NCBI GenBank assembly: GCA_905250125.1 | Contig: CAJNOL010000194.1 | Span: 105,596 to 169,595, forward strand | DNA from: Rotaria sordida | Taxonomy: Eukaryota; Rotifera; Eurotatoria; Philodinida; Philodinidae | Direction: 5' to 3' | DNA length: 64,000 nucleotides | In this document: positions 47,639 through 59,600 of the stretch, in pieces | Layout: every line of letters starts with the position of its first letter | Numbering within the stretch: position 1 is the first letter of the stretch | Translations under genes and position numbers: made by a program | The notes under the pieces: model-generated | Databases searched by the model: none | What the model saw: the letters and a program-made list of their open reading frames with translations, nothing else | Told to the model about the DNA's origin: nothing

Positions 47639-50600
47639 TCACGACGATGCTGGCTGACAGGTATTGTTAGCTGGAGGAGTTCGAGAAGAATCAGATGTAT
47701 CATCTGTTGATGAACCAGAAGATAAAGCAGCTAAATTCGTATGAGTTACTTGTTGTTTTTCACCAGCTAAATCTTGCCATTGTTGAAGGTTACTTCTGAA
47801 GAAAAAAAACCAAACACAAGTTATTAGAAGAAAAAATTTCTTTTCATATTCATTAATACTTGGCTCCACTGAGCATTGGCATAGCTTCTGGCAAAACACG
47901 TGCTATTAATGAATAGCATGGTATACAGATGCTTTTCATAAAATTCACCTGAAAAACAAATTATAAAGAAATTTATTAGATATTAAATAAGAACATGTTT
48001 CATATGAGTTTTAATCTCAAAAAATGATCATAGTCTGACTATTAAAACTTCGAACGGTAATATATATCGAAAGTACTCAATATCATAAGCTGCGGAATCA
48101 TAATGTCTGAGTAGACTAGTACCAGGACAGGTAAAAGAAGGAAGAGTATTCTTGCCTTTCAGTTATCTTGCGGTATTCAGTGCTGCCTAGTAGCAGATTC
48201 AATAGCACGACATATTCTCTACAACTAATACTAGCTGTAGTTCTGTACAGAAGATTGATCTGACGCAGGGTTCTTGCGTTCAATTGCTTGAGCCCTCCGT
48301 ACACACTAACTAACCACAAGAGCAGGTGTATGTGTCACAATGTAGTCAGCATGCTATTGAACGAGTCATCTGAGACAAACAGCCATTAGTAACTTGTTTA
48401 AGGACATTTCATAGATGGTGGTACTGAGATTTGCATACAATACCTTATGGATACGTATCGAACAAAGCCACTACTTAGTCATGATGGCTGGATAGATAAA
48501 GACTTGGGTAGGCTCGAATCTACCTTATATACTACCAACTCGTATTCAATAAGCATTTAGGGGACGAAGCTGTAAGGCTTGGGAAAGCGAAAGCCTATCT
48601 TGGATTCATGTTTCATAGGCTAGGATAGGCTTAGACACTTTTCTTCTTCCATCAAATTGATAGATTTGAGCTGGGCATCACGTTTTTTGTACAAATGACA
48701 ATAGTTTTTGCCGTCTCCAGCAGCTAATGGTAACATTTTCTTAATCAAGTAGACGTAGAAAACATTTTTAAGGAAACATTGAAGTAAATATTGGATCATA
48801 CACCTTCAATGAATTGAAATGCAGTTCTTTCATTATAAAGGACGTAGTACTGTACGAAAAATCTGAGTTAGATTAGCTGGAATCTGCTAAAATTTTCTTT
48901 CATCTTTAATCACTAAAGTTATAGGTCAATTAAACATTTTCAACAGTGAAGAAGCTCGAAATGCAGCATCCTTTTCCTATGAAAAATTTCTTCGCCATTA
49001 AATTTTTTTCCAGTAAAACAGATCAGAATCTTTGTTTTCAACAGTTGCATTTTGATGAATATAAACATTCGCATGTTTTTTTCACACAACTTGTGAATTT
49101 TTTTATCTTCATCGCTGTTACACCTTGCAAAATGTGAGTTCAATAGAAGATATATTTTATCTATGTGACACCCAAAAACTCGTCTTCTCTCATTTTTAAC
49201 TTCCACATGAAGATTTTATAAAAAAAATGTTGAGCCTATTCTAGAATCAAAACATTCTGGTGACTATGCATAATATACTATAGTCTTTTATCATTTTCCT
49301 CAAAATAGTGATCTCATTAGATCAGTTTTATTCTTAAGGTGTAAATAGTAGTTGAAGGAAAGATTGCGAAGATTTCGGACGTGAAATTCACTGTTATCCT
49401 CTCAAAAGCATATTTGTGTCAACAATTTAAGTCCTCCTCTTCCCTCAAAAATCGATCTTAAGCTGGGTGAATTCAAATCGTATGGATTTTTTTGAGAGTA
49501 TATCAGGTCTGTAGTCGAAAGGTAATGCTAAAATTTTCAGCTCTATATCATAATGTTTTCGGGAGATATTCAACAAACAAGGATAAAAAGTAGTTTATGT
49601 ATTCTCTGTGATCCCTCATTGTGTAGATTTAATGCTATTTTTATTTGAAACAACATGCCTGATTGCAGAGCCTGGCAAAGTTCTGTTTATTAAACTCTTA
49701 TATTTTATGGGGCTAAAAGAAGATGACAATTTCAACACCTCGAAAAACACTCAAAATAAATGGCACTCTAATTTATAGAAGTGTTTTATTTATATAATAA
49801 TAATAAAAGAGCTTAGTTCAAAAAATAGACACTATCAGGCAGTGCAACTTCACATACTCTTTCAAACAAAAAGAAAAAGACGCAATTAGCTACAATTAAG
49901 CTCCTTCAAAAATTCTATCGCGCGCGATCGAAAAAAGTGAAAAAAATTTTCAAGCAGAAAGTGACTTAAACCATCAAAAGTTTTGATAAAAAAACAAGAT
50001 GACAAATAAAAAAAAACATTTCATTTATGCAAAAACAGATCTCGGTCTATCTTCTCATATATTCATCTCAATTTCGATTTTTCTAACGAAAAATTGGCAT
50101 TTTTTCAATTGAGAGATTTTTGTTAATTTATTTTTATCATAAGAGAACTGATTGTCTTTAAGAAAAAGACAAATTACCTGATTTTTTGGTAATTCATGTG
50201 CAAGTGATCGATCCATTAATGATTGTGGTTGAATACCTTTACGTTTTTCTTCATCACCCTATACGAAAATAAAATATAATAATAAAAATTAAAAAAAAAA
50301 ACCACCAAAACTCTCTCTCTCTCTATTTTTTATCAGTTAGTAGAAAGCAGCAGTTACAAATACATATAAAAAGCACACCTCTTCCCAAAACTCGTCCATA
50401 ATAACGCTGACAATATTTTGTTGTATATGCCAAGGTTTATACATGGCGCATAAGTCGGCAGATGTCATTGATAACGATTGCAAGCGTCGACTGGAAGCAT
50501 AAAACACATAAATACAGACAATAGAGCATCCAATTACAATGAATTTTTCTATGAGTGCAATGGAAGAGATTCTTTTGGGAATTTTTTTGTACATAGAAAT

Positions 50601-53600
50601 AAAAAAATAGTTAAAAAGAATAAAAGTTTTCATTAGCCATTTCTTCCTCTCCTCATGTAATGTGCTGGTGGTGATAGTGCATGTGTTACTACTGACATGT
50701 ATTTCAGTTAATAAGTGCTGCTTTCTGGTGAAATATTAATAAATATACACACAGAGAGAGAGAAAAAAACAAAGAAAGCATTGAGTATTATGAAACAATG
50801 AAATCACCTGCAGAAAGAATTCTTCCATGATGATGCTCACATTCGACCGCTGCACTTCCCATTGTTTATATGAAGAACATAAATCAGCAGCGGTCATACT
50901 GAGCCCCATCAAGTATAGCCTATAGATAAAAGCACAGCAATCAGAAGAATAATGTGTGAAATAAAATAAAATAAAAAGGAAAACGTGTATGTTACTCATT
51001 ATCTAGTAAATGCTTCATTTTTTTTTCTTTGTTATAGTTTTGTTCACAAGTGTCAAACTATGGTAAGTGTATGGTGTGTGAGTGTGTGTGTGTGTATGTA
51101 TGTACAAATTTCATACACACTCAAAAAACTAATGACACAAGAAATAGGCACTATCACCACATGAACACAATTAGCAACAGAGGATTAGAGGAAATATAAG
51201 AAAAACAAAAAATGACCAGTAGTGGCAAATTTTGAAAAAAAAATTAATTTTTTTTTTTTTTGTGATGGTCATAATATGGAAAGTAGATCGATGTAATAAC
51301 TCACAAATGTTCCTTGTTATTCCAATCAAATTCATTAGTATCAACAATACGTTCAAGTTTCGGACGATTTTCAAAAAAAAGTGCCAAGTCAGTAGCTAAT
51401 ATACAATGACGAATTTCATCTAACATTTGTCGATATTCTTTCGAAGAAAAATGTTTAAATATATTATGACTTTCAGTCTAAAATAATTAAGTAAATAAAA
51501 AACAAAATGAAAAAGAAAATTAAACTAATTCTTTATTTGAAACAAGTTATTTTTTCTTACTTGAAGTATTGTGACTGTTTGATTAAAATGATGTCGTTCC
51601 ATAGTTGAAGTTGTATAAATTGAAGCTAATGTGGATGCACTTTTTACCATAAAAGCATTTGTTTTACCACGATGATCAAGATCATGACAAAGACAAGCAA
51701 CAAACAAAGCAATACACTAAACATAAAAATTTTCTAATTTATGATCGGATAGTTTTGCGTCAGTATTTTGAAACTGCATCGAATTTGACACTGTAAGGTG
51801 ATAGAAAAAAGTTTAACAACAACATATTTTTTATTTTATTTTTTCTATAATGTGAAGTAATTAGTTCAAATCCAGATAGTGATTGTAATAACCAATCGAG
51901 TTTTCTATCTTATACATTCTATACTACGATTTCATAGATGGACTATGATGGCAAGGTTTCTAAAAAACCGAACACGGTAGTTTTTAGATTCGAGAAGATT
52001 TTGTTGAAGCTATTTTTGTAAAAATGTTATGCTGAAGAGTACAAACTTCTGAAGAAAATGAGGGATCGCTACATTTTATACTACCTTCTCTTAAAAAGTT
52101 AAAAGCGTTACAAAAATCAGGAAAAGAGATTTTTTTTAGCCGATTTTTATATAAATTCCGCTTTTTTTGTGATGCTTTTAAGTTTTTAAGTAGAGATCGT
52201 AGAAAATGTGGCAATATCTCATTTTGTTCAGAATTTTGTGTTCCTCAAAATGGCATTGTTAAAAATAGCTTTGACAAAGTCTTCTGGTACCTGAAAACTA
52301 CCGTGTTCACTTTTTTGGAAACCTTACTATCATAGTTCATCTATGAAATCTTAGTATAGAATGCGTTAGAGAGAAAACTTCATTAGCTATTAAAACGACT
52401 ATCTAGATTTGAGTCAATTGTTTAACATTATGGAACAAAAAATGTTGTTTTTTAAACTTTTTTTCACCACCTCACATGCCAGAGCCTCAAACAGACCGAT
52501 AAGCCTCGCTGCCTGTAAAAGGTTACCTTATAAATTGAATATATTCCTAGTATAAAGATACAACTGAGTTAATTTTCCAGAATGACATTTAAATATGATA
52601 AATGAGATAAATATTTTGAAGATAATTATAAACAATCAAAATCTATTACTGTTCTGGAAAGGTCGTCAACACAGATGTCTACGTTTATCAAGACTGGTTC
52701 GTTATCTTTTTTCAGTTCCAGCTAATTCCATTGAGGTTGAATGATCTTTTCTATTATAGAATTAGCACTAACGAAATATAATTCCTTTCTTGATTGTAAT
52801 ACTACTGTAGGTGACATTTTTTGTTTGTCAGATTTATTCAAAATTTTCTTAAACAAAACTCAGTGTTGTTTCTCAAGATTACGGTCTTTCTATTTATTAA
52901 TTTTTTATATATATATATAACGGCTTTTCAATTCATAAATGTTTAATTTATAGAAAAATCTTCGATTGTAAACGTTTCTATAATTTGAACACTCTAAATT
53001 TCTGCCGAACGATCATTGCTCGAAATCGATTGCTTCTTAGAGAACAATTTCTCTTAGTAAACTATGAACGCTTTGTATAATTTGCATTAATTAGAAAAAT
53101 CTTCCTAAAGTGAATGTTGTTTTTTTTGTTCTACTTTTGCTCTTACATGATCTCGTGTACACCTAAAAAGAAAACACTTTTAACTATTCCCTTAGATGTT
53201 CATATTAGAGATTTTTTACTGTAGTCATGTAAATTGATTCCAATGACTTATTCGACTGTCCATGAAGATTAATATTTTATTCTATTTTTATTATGATATT
53301 GGCATGAAAAAGAATAGACAGATCAGTCTTACAGAAAGTCAGCCTGCTTGAACTTCTGGTACATACTGAAGTATTATAATATACTCAAAGTCTTGATCAT
53401 GAAAATACTTATCGATTTTCTTCTTCTTCATTAAGATATTCTTTTCTAAAATGATAAATTTATGTATGGATCAAATCAAGAATATGTTTGACAGACGTAA
53501 GATTGAATACATGAAGAAATTTAAAAAATTTTCTGATGATTTCTAGTGCCTTATTCAAATAGAAATAATCAAAAATCTTCAGAAACCATTGAATTTTAGA

Positions 53601-56600
53601 AAATCGATAGAAATCAAAACTTCACTATTCGACCTTATCACTAGCGGTTTTCAATTGTTATCAATAATTTCAATTAAGAATTCTTTATAGTTTCTGGTAG
53701 TTTCTAACCACCTCAAATCATTTTTAATATCCTGAACATATTATAGTTATTTTTAATAGTCTGCTGTAAATTCTTACACTAGAAATTAGTTTGTTTCCCA
53801 TTAGTCAAGTATTACTTTTAATAATGATAATCCTTTTAAAATAGTTTTATGCAAAACATTCTTGCGATCGAATAAAGTCCTCAATATAATTGATAATCAT
53901 TGAAATAATCTAACCGATAAAAAATTCAAGACATCGTATTATTCTTATTCATCATTCTCAAACGAAGGAAAGAAAATTTTTTTTTCAAAATTATCAAATT
54001 TCATTAATAATAAACATACATCATGTGGTGAAAATTGATGTTTTGTTTGTTTTATCACAGTGTAAATTGCATGTGCAACACTGAATGCATGTGACCAATT
54101 ATGATATGGCACATTTCGATAATTTTTTCGTACAGTTAATATAAATCTCATTAAACATTCAGAATCAAATCTAAATAAATAAAAAAATTGAATTTTAAAT
54201 TCTAGGATTTTTCTTTCTTTTTTTTTACCGATTTGCATTTAATGGATCCATATTAGCTAGATCAAGAAACATATAAACAACATAGAGTGGTTTCATATCA
54301 TTGACAACATCCCATGGAGAATATTCAAATCGTTCTATATTAGGAATGTTGTCTGGAAGTGTATAAGTTTTCATGCGTTCATATTCTTCATCGGTACATG
54401 ATGCATGATATGATAAAACTTCAAGTGCTACTTTACATTTTTGTTCTGAACGACGTATACGATCATAAAGTGATGCATGATGTAAGGCTAAAATAATTTA
54501 ATAAAATTTTTAATGTTTCAGAAAAAAGTTTGTTAGTGCAATCCTTGTGGGATTCAAATGTGAAACACGATGTAACTATTGTTGCTAATTACAGAGAGAT
54601 TGTTTTATTTTGTCTATCTTGGAACATATTTCTTCACCTTCCTTTTACTTAATACTCCAGAAATAGAATAAGCAAATAGTTTAATACGATGTTATTTATA
54701 TACGGCCTGTGATCGTATAGCAACAACATCTGTGATGATCTCTGGCTAGCGTTTGTCACGATCTATGATTATAGTACGTCGAGTTTATCCCAGATCCAAT
54801 GGGTTCTTGTTCTCGAAAGAATGTGAAGGGTACACTAATCGTCAAATACAAAAAATCGGAAAAAAGTATCTTATACTTTCACAGCAACTATTCAATTCCA
54901 ATCGAAAAACTTCATTGAGAGTGTCAAAACACATTTCGATCGGGTCCGAAAAATTACAATCAACCGTATTCGAATCTAAAAATACTGGATCCAATCGCCT
55001 CTACCTGTGATAGTCTTTAACTAGTATGTGTCACGGTCTGTGAGAAGGTACAAATTTCTATTCTATATACTTCAATATTCCTTTTGAGATCATGTTTCAC
55101 AAAAGTCAATATTTTCTTATTCATTTACCAAGTCCACAATAAACAGCAAATGTTTCAAATGATTCTTCATCGCTTTTGGTAAAATGTCCATTCTTTTTAT
55201 TAATCATTTGAACAACACCAATAACATTTCCTTGAATCATAATTGGCATACATAGAAGTGTTTTTGTTTTGTAACCTGTTTTTTGATCAATATCTCTATA
55301 ATAAACAAAAAAAAAACAGAAATTCAATTATTTTACTGATTAGTTATTTTTACCGATTAAACCGATTATCACTATAAGCATCAATAATATTTAATGTTTT
55401 TCCAGTTGTTGCTACATAACCAGCAATACCTTTATCCATAGGAAAACGTATACATGCACGTTCATCATTTGATGAACATTTTTGTCCATCTTTATCACTC
55501 ATAGCAGCTGAATCAAGTATATCATGTTCTTCACGTCCAATATCAAATATTCGTGCATAAAGTTCTTTTGTACGTGAATCAACCATAAATAATGAGGCAC
55601 GATCGGCATTAACTAATTTTTTTGCATAACTCTATAAGAAATAACAAAACATTTGTTTGAGTTTTTTTTGAGTCAGTTTAAAAGATAATGAACTTTAGTG
55701 TTTTTTTTTTGTTTACCATAATTTTTAACATAACAGTATCCATACTAACAAGTTCTTGAAAAATTGATTTAGTCACAGCCAAAAGAAAATCATTTAAACG
55801 TCGTTCTCGTGTCATTGAATGATAAAGCTATGAAATAACAAATAAATATTACTCAATCAAAGTGTAGAAAAAGCAAGGTTGGTTTATTGTTTTTAAAAAA
55901 TAACAAAATATGAAAACATAAAAACTAGATAAATATATATAACGGATGGTCGATAAAAAAATGGGACACTTTATAGTGAATTGTTTGCTCTGCAAAACTA
56001 TTATTTTTCAGATAGATTGTTCTTGTCGGTGCAAATCTCAAAGGATTCACAGCTACTTTATCACATAACAGCGATGTCCTATTTTCTGTAGATATCATTT
56101 GATTTGTGTAAGCTTGTAAGTAATCATCAAATCTGATATTCTATGTTTCTATCATCTTGTCAAAGCTGTTGATTCTGTTGTGTACAGTATTTTATCCAAA
56201 TTTTCCTTCAGATAAGGCGAACATCTATTTTTGACAACACAGACACACAGTACCTGGTGCAATAACTGTAAACTCCGACAGGGTCAAATCGATCTTCGGA
56301 GGGACACTGCTCTATCGACCCTTACGCTAGATAAAACACTGGTTGTTGCAGAGTTATAAAAGGCTTCGAACTAATACATAGAGATATTTATGGGTATATT
56401 GTTACAATTCGTGTTTTCAAAACTGAGACATGATCTGAGAAAACTTTACTGTTATCTCATGGTATACAGAAGTCAATTCTGAATATAAAATTGATCTAAC
56501 TTTTAAATGGAACAATAAAAATCTTTGAGTTATTCTGAATCAAAGACGAACAGAAAAAAAATCTTTACGATGTTTCCAGAATTTTATAGAAAATCTTGTT

Positions 56601-59600
56601 GGATATTTCAAAATTTCAGCAAAACTGTTATTAATTTTCTAAAACACTTTTTTGACTCTCGAAATTAGGCGATTGAGTAATTATGAATCTTTTGAATGTT
56701 TTACTAACAAGAAAAACCTCTTTGAAAATCAAATCGATAGGTTTTTTTTAAGAGCAAAAAGTGTTCTATCCAATCTGCAGTGAAACTATGTTTCAAGTCT
56801 TAAAAAAAGAAAAAAAATATCACATTCCTTATAATCCATCCGATATATGTATCTATTTGAGCGAGCCATCTTTCTTATTCAGCATGCATTATCAAATAAA
56901 TTCATTGTCATAACTTAATATGTATATAAGCCGCATAATAAGATTGATTAAGTGGATGAGCAAGCAACATAAAACAAGAAATGGGAATAGATTTACACAC
57001 AATCAATAAACACACACGAACAAACATAAGAAAATAAATAAATAAAAATTCACTTCAAATAGTGTAAAAATAAGAGAAAGAAAGAAAAGGGATTGGTATA
57101 TGTATAAATATATATATATGTGGGGAATGTAATACCTCGTAATATGTTTGGGTGAAAAGCTCATTCACGCATTTTAAAAGTTCCTGAAGCAAAATAGAAT
57201 GAAATTATTTTTACTACATTAAATAAAAAAAAAAAAAGGTACAATTGTTATATGTAAAGCTATTATAAATATGTATATATATATAAATATATATTTCTAA
57301 CCACTACATACAAATAAAGCAATGGGTTTTCCAAACGAATATTTTGTTATTTTATTTTTGACAATATATACATATATAAACACAATCTTGCAGTTACAAT
57401 AATTAAAAGCTAGGTCACTATTTTTTGGTAGGAATAATACTAAATAATGGAATAGAAAGAAAACAATATAAACTTACTTCTACATCTTCATCAGAAAATG
57501 GAATTGTACTATCAATTCGATAAAATTCAACTACACCTATTTTAATATTTAATTATAAATGATTACAACAACAAAACAAAAAATAACAAAACAATTATTT
57601 ATACCGAGAAGTGTTCCACTAGCATTAGCAATTGGATGAGCCATAACAGTCGTTACTTTATCATCTTTAATATAAAGACCATCGGGATATTTTGTCATAT
57701 CAAGCTTCAAAAATTAAAATGATTAACGAATGAATTTAGATCAAATGTTTTTTTTTTATTCTACCATAGCTATATTATTGATACGAATAGTCTCTTTTGC
57801 CCATGCAACATAACCAGCAATACAATGACCCATGCTAATTGGAATTGGAACAAAACAAGCGGCTTGTTCACTAGAAAATAAATATATATTCTTAATTAGC
57901 CATTGATTTATAGACAAAAAAAATTGTTAGCACAATCCCTGCGGGATTAAAATGTGAAATATGATGCAGCTACTCTTGCTAATCACAAAGAGATTGTTTT
58001 ATTCTATCTATTTTGATGCATATTTCTTTAGGATCCTTTTACTTAATCCTTCAGAATTGCAATAAGGAAGTAAGAGATGGGTCGAAAGCTTCTAGAAAAA
58101 ATATTTGACTAGTTTTTGCGTATTCATATGCATTGGTAATGTATTAGAATCAGGATTTTGTGTTCTTTCAGAATATATGCTGAGAATTTTTATGACCTGA
58201 GTTATAAGTAAATCATGACAGAACTCAAAAAAGTTTTTTGTAAAGGCAAAAATCTTATTTTTTCTGAAGAAAAAAATCTGTATCAAATAAGTTCTGAAAA
58301 TATTATAGTATGTGAGGGTGATCTCTACTCTACAAAATGATGCAAAAATGGAGAGTTTCAGTTAATTCACTGAAACATAGTCGTGTTGTGACCAGAGGTG
58401 ATTTTGTGCTGAAAAGACGAAAATCAAAAAAAAAAAGAACTATTTTTCTTGCGATAGACCTTATAAAAGTCTTTATTGCACCGTAACAGTTTGTAAAAAG
58501 TTTCATTCAAATATACAGTTTTGTAGAGAATTCTTTTCTGCATCTTCCAACATATTAGATAAAATTTTATGACAAGTCTCGAACAAGCTCTATTTGAGGC
58601 TTTTTCCTCCAAAAAAACAAGCCTTTAAGTCGATCTCCAGATTCACTTATAACTCAATCGTTAAAAGTCATAAAAAATTTCTAAACATAGACTGTGAAGG
58701 AGCACAAAATTCTGATTCTAATACACTACCAATGCCTTTAAATACACGAATGATAGTTAAATAATTTGTTTAGAAATTTTTGACTAATCCGTTAGTTTAT
58801 ATTTTAGATCTTTCCGTTCAAAAAATATTCATTGTACTTTTTAAGCTTTGATTTTTACAAATTTCCAGGGGGAAATATTATCTTTTAGTTGTTTATATCT
58901 GTTAGACTTCTCAAACATGAAGACGTGATATTTCTATGTATAGTGCAAAAAAAAGAGTAATTTATCCATCAGCTGATTGCTAAACTCCAAATCTTAAATT
59001 TTTTCACTTAGCCTTTTCGGAGAAATCTAAATTTGATCTTTACCAAAACATATATGATATCAGTTTAGCTCAAGTAACACGGTTTTGATTATACTTTTAA
59101 AAAACAATGAAATATACCAACGAATGGAAGAAAATAAAACTGACGCTTTTTGAAACAACACTGTTTGATTGTTTTGATAATAATAAACAAACATATTCTC
59201 AATAAGTTTTATCAGACAAAAAAATGGTATATCTACAAAATATTTTGCAACCGGTAAAAATCAGTTACAAGCGTGGATCAATTTCGAATAGAATTTTATA
59301 TAATAAAAGCAAAAGAAAAACAATCATTTTATGTTGTATTTCCTCTTATATCCACTACTCACTCACTCGTCATTTTCTGGAGTAAATAATCGCAGACTGA
59401 TTCCACTTTCATCAACCAAATATAAATTAAAACCATCAGCTGATACTGCTGAATAAATATAAATAAATTTATTTCAAAAAAACAAAAGAATAAAATCAAC
59501 GAATTATTTAATTTACTTGATGCTATTGATTTACATAATTCAAATAAAATTTGAGCTTTAGTTACATTTTGATTAACTTCATCTGTTAATTCATGCAATA

